A program made the position numbers and the translations under genes. From an uncultured Lachnospiraceae bacterium (GTDB lineage: Bacteria > Bacillota > Clostridia > Lachnospirales > Lachnospiraceae), in NCBI GenBank assembly GCA_900317585.1, contig ONHG01000011.1, forward strand, positions 1 through 62,662: a DNA stretch of 62,662 nucleotides, given 5' to 3'. Below the pieces are notes generated by a model. The model was not told the origin of the DNA. It made no database searches and worked only from the letters and a program-made list of their open reading frames with translations. Position 1 is the stretch's first letter; each line of letters begins with the position of its first letter. This document shows positions 43,456 through 52,498 of the stretch, piece by piece.

Positions 43456-44121
43456 TTATTCTTCGAACAACAATACCTCACCATCATGTTCAGCAAATGT
43501 CACCTCATCGCCCCATTCCTGCTTTGCTGTGCCATTGGTCTGCTCTGTTATTATTTTTTCGATACGCTCCCTGTCAGCTTCCGGGATAACGGCTTTTACG
43601 AGTACATCTGCAGCATACTCAGTATCTATCACTGTGATTTTTTCCCGGGCAAACAGATACTGAAGCTTACCTATTCCGGTATAGTCTGTCCGGATAAGCA
43701 GAATGCTGCCGTCCTGTTTCTCTATTATATCACTGGCCAAAAGCCCATGTTTAGTGGCCTGCTGGTACGCACGCACCAGTCCACCTGTACCAAGCAGCAC
43801 CCCGCCAAAATACCGGGTCACAACAACTGCTGCATCGTGGATGTCTTCCTTAAGGAGAACATCGAGCATAGGACGTCCTGCTGTGCCTGCCGGCTCGCCA
43901 TCATCCGAGCATCGTGTCAGCTCCTGTCTCTTACCTATCACAAATGCGCTGCAGTTGTGTCTGGCATCCCAGTATTTCTTTTTTGTTTCATTGATAAAGC
44001 TTACGGCCTCTTCCTCAGATTTAACCGGCTTCACCGTTGCTATGAATCTTGATTTTTTCTCTATTATTTCACCCTGGCCTCCCCTGTATACATAAAGGCG
44101 GCCATCACTGTTCTTAGACAT
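43456..44121 (-). CDS. YigZ/IMPACT family protein (UPF0029)
   Basis: A 221-residue protein. The N-terminal UPF0029/IMPACT domain (about 15-125) has EIIEKKSRFIATVKPV, YWDARHNCSAFVIG, SDDGEPAGTAGRPML and TRYFGGVLLGTGGLVRAY. The C-terminal half is the DUF1949-type ferredoxin-like domain. IMPACT relatives regulate translation via Gcn2 in eukaryotes. The bacterial role is unsettled. Start at ATG 44121 (AGGGA six bases before) is favoured over TTG 44127. Confidence 0.92.
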   Translation of the reverse strand: MSKNSDGRLYVYRGGQGEIIEKKSRFIATVKPVKSEEEAVSFINETKKKYWDARHNCSAFVIGKRQELTRCSDDGEPAGTAGRPMLDVLLKEDIHDAAVVVTRYFGGVLLGTGGLVRAYQQATKHGLLASDIIEKQDGSILLIRTDYTGIGKLQYLFAREKITVIDTEYAADVLVKAVIPEADRERIEKIITEQTNGTAKQEWGDEVTFAEHDGEVLLFEE

Positions 44122-44205
44122 ATGCAATCCCTACTGTATCTTGATACTGTGTAATCTGTTTATTTTACCGGATTTTATTATATACTACCAAAGTAAATAT
44201 GTAAA

Positions 44206-44234
44206 TTGCATTTGGCATATAAGTTTGGTATAAT
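44206..44234 (+). promoter_or_regulatory. Promoter of the class A PBP gene
   Basis: TTGCAT (44206-44211), 17-bp spacer, TATAAT (44229-44234). AAGTGT-GTCTTA-TACACTT, an inverted repeat in the early leader (44240-44259), could be an operator or RNA hairpin. Confidence 0.75.
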
Positions 44235-44305
44235 TATTTTAAGTGTGTCTTATACACTTCAACAAATAAGATTTCAAATCTTTATAATGATAAGGAGGCC
44301 TATAT

Positions 44306-47059
44306 ATGAATTACGGCAAAAATGCTACAATGCTCCACCTCCGGAAATACGACTCAAAAAAGACAAAGCTATTAAATAAAACAAAAATTATTGTCCTCAA
44401 AGTATTTCTGATTGTTGTCATTGTCGCAGGCGCAGCCGGCATAAGCTCGGGTATCGGCATCATGAACGGAATTATCAGCTCCGCGCCTGATATTTCAAAG
44501 ATTGACGTCACTCCCACCGGCTACTCTACCACCGTTTTGGCAGCAAATGGGGAAGAAACCGCCACTCTTGTAGGTCAGGGGGCAAACAGACAGTATGTTA
44601 CTATTGATGAGATTCCATTGGACTTGCAGCATGCATTTGTTGCCATTGAGGACGAACGGTTCTACAAGCATAATGGCATCGACCTGCATGGTATCGGAAG
44701 GGCATTTCTTTCAGGATTGTCCAAAGGCAGCTTCACTGAGGGCGCCAGTACCATAACCCAGCAGCTCATCAAAAACAACGTGCTGACAAGCTGGACAAGC
44801 GAGACATCTTTTGTCGAAAAGCTACAGCGTAAGATTCAGGAACAGTATCTTGCGCTTGAGCTTGAGAAGAAGGTCAATGACAAGAACTGGATTCTTGAGA
44901 ACTACATGAATTCGGTTAATCTGGGAGCTAACACTCTCGGTGTTGAGGCCGCATCAAAGAGATATTTTAACAAGGATGTTTCTGAGCTTACATTGTCTGA
45001 ATCGGCTGTAATCGCCGGAATCACGCAGAATCCTTCCGGCTACAATCCTATTACACACCCTGACAAAAATGCCAAAAGGCGTGAAAAGGTGCTGAATAAC
45101 ATGAAGGACCAGGGATATATCTCTAAAGCCGAGTATGATGAGGCCATGGCAGATGATGTCTACACAAGGATTGCCGAGTACAATACCAACAGCTCCGGTT
45201 CTGTCAACTCTTACTTTATTGATGCTCTCATTGAAAACGTGCATGATGACCTTAAGGAGGCCGGCTACACCGATACAGAAGCCTACAAGCTGATTTATCA
45301 GGGTGGACTGACCATCAAATCGACACAGGACCTTGCTATGCAGACCATATGTGATGAGGAGGCAAATAATCCGTCCAACTATCCATCCGATGCAAAGTAT
45401 TCGTTCCAGCTTTCCTTCGAGGTCAAAAAGTCAGACGGTTCATTCAAGACCTACACGAACCAGACCATGCTCTCTTTTTATAAGAATAAAACCAACAATG
45501 ATGATTTCAGCATCAACTACTCAAGCCCTGATGAATGTAATGCAGCTATTGCACAGTACGAGCAGGATGTACTTGAGGCGGGCGATTCCATTGTGGAGGG
45601 CTCAGAAGCTGTCAATATCACACTGGAGCCACAGGTTGCCATGACAGTCATAGACCAGAGCACCGGCGAGGTAAAGGCGCTGGTAGGAGGACGAGGTGAC
45701 AAATCCGGCAACAGGACATGGAACAGGGCTACAGATACATGCAGACAGCCCGGCTCTACATTCAAGATAATCGGCTGCTATGCTGCCGCTCTTGATGCAG
45801 GCGGCAAAACCCTTGCATCCGTGCAGGATGATGCACCATTTACTGTAGGTTCAAAAACCTTCAACAACTATGACAAATCCTTCGGAGGGTTTACCTCCAT
45901 CCGATGGGCAATAACAAAGTCCATCAATATTGTAACAGTCAAAACCTTACAGGATATCGGGGTTGAGCTCGGTTACAAATATGCAGAGGATTTCGGTATT
46001 TCAACTCTCACCGATTCCGACAAAAACCTGTCACTGGCGCTAGGCGGTCTAACAAAGGGTGTCACAAACCTTGAGCTCACAGGTGCATATGCTACTATAG
46101 CCAACGGCGGAGTATATTTAGAGCCAAAGTTCTACACTCAGGTTCTTGACCACGATGGCAATGTATTACTTGACAAAACTGATACACAGGACTCACGTAC
46201 TGTAATCAAAGATACTACAGCATGGCTTCTTACAGATGCCATGAAGGATGTTCTGACAAATGGAACCGGAAAGCTGGCGCGCTTTGACAGCCAGATAGCC
46301 CAGGCGGGTAAATCCGGTACCACAACAAGCAACCGCGACTGCCTGTGGGCAGGATACACACCATACTACACATGTGTCGTATGGGGCGGCTATGATGACA
46401 ACTCAAAACAGTCCGGCAAGCTCACATCCTACCCTAAGAATATATGGAAGAATGCCATGAGCAGAATCCATGACGGACTTGAAGCCAAAGACTTTGTACA
46501 GCCGGATGGCATAACAAATGCCACGGTATGCAGCAAATCAGGACTTCTTCCTTTAGTAGGAATATGTGACAATGATCCACGAGGATCAATGCTGACAACA
46601 GAATATTTCGATAAGGACACTGTACCGACAGACAACTGCGACCACCATATTTCACTTGAAATTTGTGCAGATTCGGGAGCCATTGCCAGTCCATATTGTC
46701 CGAATAAAACATCAAAGGTATTTATAACAGGCGCTGTATCAGGCAGCCCTGAGTATGAATTCATGGCAGATGATACGTTCATGAATACTGTATGTACATT
46801 ACATGATGCAACATCGCTGATTAACAGCTCACCAACCACCACGGATCCTACCAATTCCGGTGCTACACCGGGCAGTACTGACGGCACTGCGGCTGGAGCA
46901 CAGACAGGTGGAGCTGAAACTGGTACCGGTGCTGGCTCAGGTGCTAGTTCTGGTGGTTCCGGTTCTGGTATTGGCGGTTCCGGTTCAGGCGGTTCTGGAG
47001 CCGGTGGTTCCGGTTCTGGTATTGGCACTGGCGGTTCCAATTCCGGTGCTACTCATTAA
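44306..47059 (+). CDS. Class A penicillin-binding protein (PBP1A type)
   Basis: A 917-residue bifunctional enzyme. One TM helix (about 28-55) follows a basic N-terminus. The GT51 glycosyltransferase domain (about 90-265) has EDERFYKHNGIDLHGI and EGASTITQQLIKNN. The transpeptidase domain (about 430-720) has the nucleophile motif RQPGSTFKIIG (SxxK), an SxN in KSINIV and KSGT in AGKSGTTTSNRDCLWAGY. The last 75 residues (about 840-917) are an almost pure Gly/Ser/Thr tail with GSGSGIGGSGSGG-like repeats, likely exposed outside. The ATG has AAGGAGGCC. Monocistronic. Confidence 0.95.
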   Translation: MNYGKNATMLHLRKYDSKKTKLLNKTKIIVLKVFLIVVIVAGAAGISSGIGIMNGIISSAPDISKIDVTPTGYSTTVLAANGEETATLVGQGANRQYVTIDEIPLDLQHAFVAIEDERFYKHNGIDLHGIGRAFLSGLSKGSFTEGASTITQQLIKNNVLTSWTSETSFVEKLQRKIQEQYLALELEKKVNDKNWILENYMNSVNLGANTLGVEAASKRYFNKDVSELTLSESAVIAGITQNPSGYNPITHPDKNAKRREKVLNNMKDQGYISKAEYDEAMADDVYTRIAEYNTNSSGSVNSYFIDALIENVHDDLKEAGYTDTEAYKLIYQGGLTIKSTQDLAMQTICDEEANNPSNYPSDAKYSFQLSFEVKKSDGSFKTYTNQTMLSFYKNKTNNDDFSINYSSPDECNAAIAQYEQDVLEAGDSIVEGSEAVNITLEPQVAMTVIDQSTGEVKALVGGRGDKSGNRTWNRATDTCRQPGSTFKIIGCYAAALDAGGKTLASVQDDAPFTVGSKTFNNYDKSFGGFTSIRWAITKSINIVTVKTLQDIGVELGYKYAEDFGISTLTDSDKNLSLALGGLTKGVTNLELTGAYATIANGGVYLEPKFYTQVLDHDGNVLLDKTDTQDSRTVIKDTTAWLLTDAMKDVLTNGTGKLARFDSQIAQAGKSGTTTSNRDCLWAGYTPYYTCVVWGGYDDNSKQSGKLTSYPKNIWKNAMSRIHDGLEAKDFVQPDGITNATVCSKSGLLPLVGICDNDPRGSMLTTEYFDKDTVPTDNCDHHISLEICADSGAIASPYCPNKTSKVFITGAVSGSPEYEFMADDTFMNTVCTLHDATSLINSSPTTTDPTNSGATPGSTDGTAAGAQTGGAETGTGAGSGASSGGSGSGIGGSGSGGSGAGGSGSGIGTGGSNSGATH

Positions 47060-47121
47060 TCATAAATGAGGGGCAAAATACCTTTTGACCCTCATATCAT
47101 ATAATACAACTTCACAAAAGC

Positions 47122-47157
47122 AAAACCCCCAAGGATCATATCCTCGGGGGTTTTTGT
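47122..47157. terminator. Terminator between the PBP and Amt-PII genes
   Basis: CCCCCAAGGA-TCATA-TCCTCGGGGG followed by TTTTTGTT. A-run upstream allows use from both sides. Confidence 0.92.
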
Positions 47158-47196
47158 TGATGTATATATGCTAAGGGGATTAGATAATAATTTGCA

Positions 47197-48954
47197 TTAC
47201 TCTACATCCTGTAATGCCTCAATTCCTTCCTCGCCTGTACGAACCTTGACAACCTGTGCCACGTCGTAAACGAAGATCTTGCCATCTCCGATATGTCCGG
47301 TGTAGAGAGTCTTCTTAGCAGTCTCAATAACCTTTTCTACCGGAATCTTGCCAACGATTACCTCAACCTTAACCTTTGGAAGTAATGTCGCATCAAGCTC
47401 AGCTCCACGGTATTTCTCGCCGGCACCCTTCTGGATACCACAGCCCATAACCTGTGTCACTGTCATTCCTGTTACACCTAAGTCATTCATAGCCTTACGA
47501 AGCTTGTCGTACTTTGTAAGCTTTGAAATAATAACAACCTTGTGGATACCGCTTGAAGAAGCCGGTGTTGTTGCATTTACAACAGGCACTGCTGCATCCT
47601 TCTTTGCCTGAGAAGCTGTTGCATACTCTGAAGAACCAAGGTCTGTATTTTCATTGACATCCATAACATCACCTGATACATCCATGATAGCAAATCCTGC
47701 ATATGCTGATGGAAGACCATGCTCTGTTGGGTCAAGTCCTACGATTTCCTCTTCCTCTGACACTCTAAGTCCCAGTGTAGCCTTGATAACAAGGAATACG
47801 ATTGTAATAGTAACTACTGTCCATGCTGCAACAGAAACAAATCCTGTGAGCTGGAGTCCTAAAAGCTTAAATCCACCGCCGTAGAAAAGTCCTACGAGCT
47901 CGTTACCCTTTGAATCAGCAATTGAATATCCAGGAGCACTGTTTGTGGCAAAAAGACCAACAGCGATTGTTCCCCAGATACCATTCATCATATGTACTGC
48001 GACAGCACCTACAGGATCGTCGATATGAAGCACATAGTCAAGTAACCATACACCGAAGCAGACAAGAAGTCCTGCTACAAAACCGATAATGATAGCACCG
48101 AGTGCATCTGTTACATCACAGCCTGCTGTGATAGCTACAAGTCCTGCAAGTGAAGCATTCAGACACATTGACACATCAGGCTTGCCATATTTGAGCCATG
48201 TAAAAATCATACAAACTACTGTTGCAAGTGCAGGTGCGATTGTTGTTGTTACAAAGATAGAACCAAGCTGCTCTACTGATTTTGCTGCTGCACCGTTGAA
48301 TCCATACCAGCCAAGCCAGAGAATGAATACACCGAGTGCACCAATTGTAATGTTATGACCCGGAATAGCGTTAACCTTTGTAATCTTTCCGTTTTTATCC
48401 TTTGTAAACTTTCCGATACGAGGTCCAAGAATTGCAGCTCCTACAAGAGCACTGATACCACCAACCATGTGGATGGCACATGAACCTGCGAAATCATGGA
48501 AGCCAATCTGTGAAAGCCAGCCACCGCCCCAGATCCAGTGAGCCTCGATCGGGTAAATAAGTGCTGAAATAACTCCTGAATAAACACAGTAGGAAATAAA
48601 TTTTGTTCTCTCAGCCATAGCTCCTGATACGATAGTTGCTGTTGTCGCACAGAAAACCAGGTTGAATACAAAGTTTGACCAGTCAAAATCTTTGTAAGAT
48701 GTAAAGATGTCAAATCCCGGTTTACCGATGAAGCCAAGAACATCTTCACCTAATAAAAGTGAAAAACCTATCAGTATGAATACAACCGTACCAATACAGA
48801 AATCCATGAGGTTTTTCATAAGGATGTTACCGGTATTCTTTGCTCTGGTAAAACCTGCTTCTACCATAGCAAAACCTGCCTGCATCCAGAAAACCAATGC
48901 TGCTCCAATAAGGAACCAGACTCCGAAAATTACTCCACTAATCTCTTCTGTCAT
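47197..48954 (-). CDS. amt: Ammonium transporter fused to a PII signal domain
   Basis: A 585-residue fusion. Residues about 1-405 are an Amt channel: [51 protein letters not shown] and the twin-His [14 protein letters not shown] linker (about 406-470) follows. Residues about 470-585 are a GlnB/PII domain: [30 protein letters not shown]-loop [24 protein letters not shown] and B-loop [14 protein letters not shown]. The Tyr51 position that is uridylylated in enteric PII is Leu. PII normally blocks Amt pores in response to ATP/ADP and 2-oxoglutarate; here it is tethered. The glnN gene lies just upstream in the same direction. Confidence 0.95.
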   Translation of the reverse strand: MTEEISGVIFGVWFLIGAALVFWMQAGFAMVEAGFTRAKNTGNILMKNLMDFCIGTVVFILIGFSLLLGEDVLGFIGKPGFDIFTSYKDFDWSNFVFNLVFCATTATIVSGAMAERTKFISYCVYSGVISALIYPIEAHWIWGGGWLSQIGFHDFAGSCAIHMVGGISALVGAAILGPRIGKFTKDKNGKITKVNAIPGHNITIGALGVFILWLGWYGFNGAAAKSVEQLGSIFVTTTIAPALATVVCMIFTWLKYGKPDVSMCLNASLAGLVAITAGCDVTDALGAIIIGFVAGLLVCFGVWLLDYVLHIDDPVGAVAVHMMNGIWGTIAVGLFATNSAPGYSIADSKGNELVGLFYGGGFKLLGLQLTGFVSVAAWTVVTITIVFLVIKATLGLRVSEEEEIVGLDPTEHGLPSAYAGFAIMDVSGDVMDVNENTDLGSSEYATASQAKKDAAVPVVNATTPASSSGIHKVVIISKLTKYDKLRKAMNDLGVTGMTVTQVMGCGIQKGAGEKYRGAELDATLLPKVKVEVIVGKIPVEKVIETAKKTLYTGHIGDGKIFVYDVAQVVKVRTGEEGIEALQDVE

Positions 48955-49017
48955 AGTTATGTCCTCTCTTTCCTGTTTCTTCTTTCATTTTCTCATTTTA
49001 TCGAAAGTAAAATTTAT

Positions 49018-49080
49018 AAAAAAATAGAGACACTTCACCAATTTCCACAGCTTCGTGGTTCAGCAAAATGTCTCTATTTT
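49018..49080 (-). promoter_or_regulatory. Terminator-like hairpin between glnN and amt
   Basis: AAAATAGAGACA...TGTCTCTATTTT with a following T-run. Its loop holds a second hairpin, CCAC-GAAGCT-GTGG, with a six-base loop. It lies 76 bases after the glnN stop and 64 bases before the amt start. It may be the glnN terminator, an attenuator for amt, or both. Confidence 0.7.
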
Positions 49081-49155
49081 ATTATTATGTTAAATTAAAT
49101 CATATATGCCGCTCTAAACAGCTTTCCGTAAACTTTGGGCCTTAAACCACAAGGA

Positions 49156-51279
49156 TTAAACCTCGAAGATTAAATCGCCGTATGATGGCATTGGCCACAT
49201 CTCTTTGTCGACAATCATCTCAAGCTCATCAACCGGAGCACGAAGAGCATCCATAGCAGTCTTTACAACATCTCTGTAGTAAACAGCCTGCTCTCTGCCC
49301 TCTTCCATAGCACCGGCCTTTGCTGTCTCATCCTTAAGCTTTGCAAGTGCAACCTGTGCATCTGAGAGAAGAGCTGAGCTCTCTGTAAGAAGCTCTGACT
49401 GAACAGATACGTCTGCATCAGCAACTGCACTCTTAACTGAGTTAACTGACTGTGCAAGTGATGTAACATACTTGATAACTGCAGGAATAATCTGCTTTCC
49501 GGCAATATCAATCATAGCCTTTGCTTCTATATTAATAGTCTTTGCATATGTCTCATACTCGATCTCGGTACGGCTCTCAAGCTCTGTCTTTGTAAATACA
49601 CCGAACTTCTCGAATGCTGCAACTGACTCAGGAGCAACGTATGCAGGAATTGCATCTACCATAGACTTGATGTTTGGAAGTCCACGTCTCTCCGCCTCAG
49701 CTACCCACTCATCTGAGTATCCGTTTCCGTTGAATACGATTCTCTGGTGCTCTACTGCGTAATCCTTGATGAGATCATGTACAGCGAGGTCAAAGTTGTC
49801 TGCCTTCTCAAGTATATCACAAGCGTCTGAGAATGCCTCAGCAACAATTGTGTTGAGCACGATGTTGGCCTGTGCAACAGAATCCTGTGAACCAACCATA
49901 CGGAACTCGAACTTGTTTCCTGTAAATGCAAATGGTGATGTACGGTTACGGTCTGTAGCATCCTTCATGAAATCAGGAATTGTCTTAACACCTGTCTCAA
50001 GCTTCTCACCCTTTAAGCTGTGTGTAGCTGTACCTGTTGAGATAAGCTGGTTCAATACGTCTCCAAGCTGGTCTCCAAGGTAGATTGAAAGAATTGCAGG
50101 TGGTGCCTCGTTAGCTCCAAGTCTGTGATCGTTTCCTACGTCTGCTGCTGCCGCACGAAGAAGTGCTGCATGCTCGTCGATTGCCTTTAATATACATGTG
50201 AGTACAAGTAAGAACTGCACATTGTCATGTGGTGTCTTGCCAGGCTCAAGTAAGTTGATACCGTCATCTGTTGTGATTGACCAGTTGTCATGCTTTCCTG
50301 AACCGTTAACTCCTGCGAATGGCTTCTCATGAAGTAAGCACTGGAGTCCGTGACGTCCTGCCACCTTCTTGAGTGTCTCCATGATGAGCTGGTTGTGGTC
50401 AACAGCTACGTTGCACTCAGCATAGATAGGTGCAAGCTCGTGCTGTGCAGGTGCTACCTCGTTGTGCTGTGTCTTAGCTGAAACACCAAGCTTCCAGAGC
50501 TCCTTGTTTACATCTCTCATGTAAGCTGCAATTCTCTCACGGATAGCTCCGAAGTAATGATCATCCATCTCCTGTCCCTTTGGAGGCATAGCTCCGAAAA
50601 GTGTACGTCCTGTGAAGATGAGATCCTTTCTCTGTAAATACTTCTCACGGTCTACAATGAAGTACTCCTGCTCAGGTCCGACTGAAGGAGTAACCTTCTT
50701 TGATGTTGTATTTCCGAATAATCTAAGAAGTCTCAGTGCCTGATCGTTGATTGCTTCCATTGATCTAAGAAGAGGTGTCTTCTGATCAAGAGCCTCGCCT
50801 GTGTATGAACAGAAGGCTGTTGGAATGCAAAGTGTTGCGCCTGCTGCGTCCTGTCTTACAAATGCAGGTGATGTACAATCCCAGGCTGTATATCCTCTTG
50901 CCTCAAATGTAGCACGAAGACCACCTGATGGGAAAGATGAAGCATCCGGCTCACCCTTTATTAACTCTTTTCCTGAAAAGCTCATAAGTACTTTTCCGTT
51001 TGGCATTGGAGAAGTGATAAATGAATCATGCTTCTCAGCAGTAACGCCTGTAAGTGGCTGGAACCAATGTGTATAGTGTGTTGCACCCTTCTCAATGGCC
51101 CATTCCTTCATCTCGTGTGCGATAACATCAGCAGTCTCGAGATCAAGCTCCTTTCCTTCGTCCATAACCTCATGGAGCTTCTTGTAAACCTTCTTTGGAA
51201 GACGCTCCTGCATAACTGCATCGTTAAATACGTTCTCTCCAAAGATGTCTGCTACGTTGAAATATTCCTGTTCGCTCAT
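49156..51279 (-). CDS. glnN: Glutamine synthetase type III
   Basis: A 707-residue GSIII, the long form found in Bacteroidetes and many Firmicutes, distinct from GlnA. It shows [35 protein letters not shown] (about 99-133), [32 protein letters not shown] (about 268-285), [18 protein letters not shown] (about 317-334) and [15 protein letters not shown]. It forms glutamine from glutamate and ammonia. Followed by an Amt-PII fusion, so uptake and assimilation of ammonium are encoded together. A terminator hairpin stands in its leader. Confidence 0.96.
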   Translation of the reverse strand: MSEQEYFNVADIFGENVFNDAVMQERLPKKVYKKLHEVMDEGKELDLETADVIAHEMKEWAIEKGATHYTHWFQPLTGVTAEKHDSFITSPMPNGKVLMSFSGKELIKGEPDASSFPSGGLRATFEARGYTAWDCTSPAFVRQDAAGATLCIPTAFCSYTGEALDQKTPLLRSMEAINDQALRLLRLFGNTTSKKVTPSVGPEQEYFIVDREKYLQRKDLIFTGRTLFGAMPPKGQEMDDHYFGAIRERIAAYMRDVNKELWKLGVSAKTQHNEVAPAQHELAPIYAECNVAVDHNQLIMETLKKVAGRHGLQCLLHEKPFAGVNGSGKHDNWSITTDDGINLLEPGKTPHDNVQFLLVLTCILKAIDEHAALLRAAAADVGNDHRLGANEAPPAILSIYLGDQLGDVLNQLISTGTATHSLKGEKLETGVKTIPDFMKDATDRNRTSPFAFTGNKFEFRMVGSQDSVAQANIVLNTIVAEAFSDACDILEKADNFDLAVHDLIKDYAVEHQRIVFNGNGYSDEWVAEAERRGLPNIKSMVDAIPAYVAPESVAAFEKFGVFTKTELESRTEIEYETYAKTINIEAKAMIDIAGKQIIPAVIKYVTSLAQSVNSVKSAVADADVSVQSELLTESSALLSDAQVALAKLKDETAKAGAMEEGREQAVYYRDVVKTAMDALRAPVDELEMIVDKEMWPMPSYGDLIFEV

Positions 51280-51402
51280 ATCTTACATCCTTTCTGTTCA
51301 TCAATCCCCTTGAGTGAATTGTTATTTTCAAATAATGTTTAAACAGCTGCACAACATATAAACTCGAATAATCTTGTTTTATGCCGGACTTCTTAGTTCA
51401 TT

Positions 51403-51499
51403 AAAAAAGAGGGCACTCCATCTATGGTGGAACGCCCTCGTTCATTTCGCTTAACATTATTTCTGAAATTAAGATACTCCTTTGAGCATCAAAAATCAA
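51403..51499 (-). promoter_or_regulatory. glnN promoter and leader attenuator
   Basis: Promoter: TTGATT (51494-51499), 17-bp spacer, TATCTT (51471-51476). In the leader, GAGGGC...GGAGTGCCCTC plus TTTTTT (51403-51439) is an intrinsic terminator about 125 bases before the start codon. No minus-strand gene ends just upstream, so it most likely attenuates glnN itself. Overlapping its 5' arm is GAAC-GAGGGC-GTTC, a four-base-pair stem with a hexaloop that would exclude the terminator. Confidence 0.65.
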
Positions 51500-51607
51500 G
51501 TGTTTATATTAAAAAAGTTAAGTTTTATAAAATTTTACTACAAGATATAAATATTTTGTAAAGTAGTATGTGCAAAAATACCAAACATTTTAGAAAGGGA
51601 ACACCAC

Positions 51608-52465
51608 ATGACAGCAAAAGAACAACTCATAATAACCGATAACAGTCTGGAGGAATACCGTAAAATACTGCAAAATGAGGAAAAGAAGGCATCAACAATA
51701 GAAAAATATATACGCGATGTAAAAAAGCTGCGCGACTTTGCAAAAGGACAGCCTATCACACAGGAGCTTCTGATAAACTACAAGCAGCATCTGCAGTCCT
51801 CCAACCTATATACCACATCAAGCATTAACTCATACATAGCCGCCGCCAACAATTTCTGCAAAACGATGGACGCACACCTGCTGCATATAAAAATGCTCCG
51901 CACACAGCACTGCGCATTCACCTCCATACAAAATGAGCTGAGCATGCAGGACTACACTACCCTGATAAAAACAGCCCTCACACAGAACCGTACCCAGCTT
52001 GCCATGATAATAGAAACACTCGGAAGCACAGGCATCCGAATAAGCGAACTCAAATATGTGACAGTCGAATCACTGAACACCGGAATGGCCTACATATCCA
52101 ATAAGGGAAAAATACGTCAGATACTATATCCACAAAAGCTGATATATACGCTGCTTAATTACTGTAAAAGCAAGGACATTCTCTCCGGCTGTGTATTCAA
52201 AACAGCAGGCGGAAAGCCACTCGACCGCAGCAACATCTGGCACTCCATGAAAAAGCTCTGTGACTCCGCCGGCATAGATTCCGCAAAGGTTTATCCTCAT
52301 AATATACGTCATCTGTTTGCCCGCTGCTTCTATGAGCAGACCAATGATATAGCCAAGCTTGCAGATGTGCTGGGACACAGCAATATAGAAACCACACGTA
52401 TTTATATCAAGACCTCCGGCAATGAGCACAGAAGGCTGCTGGATGGAATGGGGATGGTGGTGTAG
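51608..52465 (+). CDS. Tyrosine recombinase (XerC/D-like integrase)
   Basis: A 285-residue recombinase. The N-terminal SAM-like core-binding domain is about 12-95. The catalytic domain (about 115-275) has Arg in STGIRISELKYV, Lys in ISNKGKIRQI, HxxR in PHNIRHLFARCFY, the second His in LGHSNIETT and the nucleophile Tyr in TRIYIKTS. All catalytic residues are present. The protein is short, as for chromosomal XerC/D-like or inverton recombinases, and no phage genes are nearby. An inverted repeat (ACTAC...GTAGT) lies just upstream near 51537-51571. Its target is unknown. Confidence 0.88.
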   Translation: MTAKEQLIITDNSLEEYRKILQNEEKKASTIEKYIRDVKKLRDFAKGQPITQELLINYKQHLQSSNLYTTSSINSYIAAANNFCKTMDAHLLHIKMLRTQHCAFTSIQNELSMQDYTTLIKTALTQNRTQLAMIIETLGSTGIRISELKYVTVESLNTGMAYISNKGKIRQILYPQKLIYTLLNYCKSKDILSGCVFKTAGGKPLDRSNIWHSMKKLCDSAGIDSAKVYPHNIRHLFARCFYEQTNDIAKLADVLGHSNIETTRIYIKTSGNEHRRLLDGMGMVV

Positions 52466-52498
52466 GAGAGATGAGCTTATAGCTTCTCTCCCACCACC
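52456..52498. terminator. Shared hairpin over two convergent gene ends
   Basis: GGTGGTGTAGGAGAGA pairs with TCTCTCCCACCACC (near perfect). It covers the integrase stop (TAG 52463-52465) and the stop of the convergent ATPase gene (52477-52479). No T-run is present on either side, so it may block or stabilise both transcripts rather than terminate them. Confidence 0.6.

Noticed and set aside
46429-47040. Long minus-strand open frame with Pro-Glu-Pro repeats
   Set aside because: It is the antisense shadow of the Gly/Ser-rich tail of the penicillin-binding protein.
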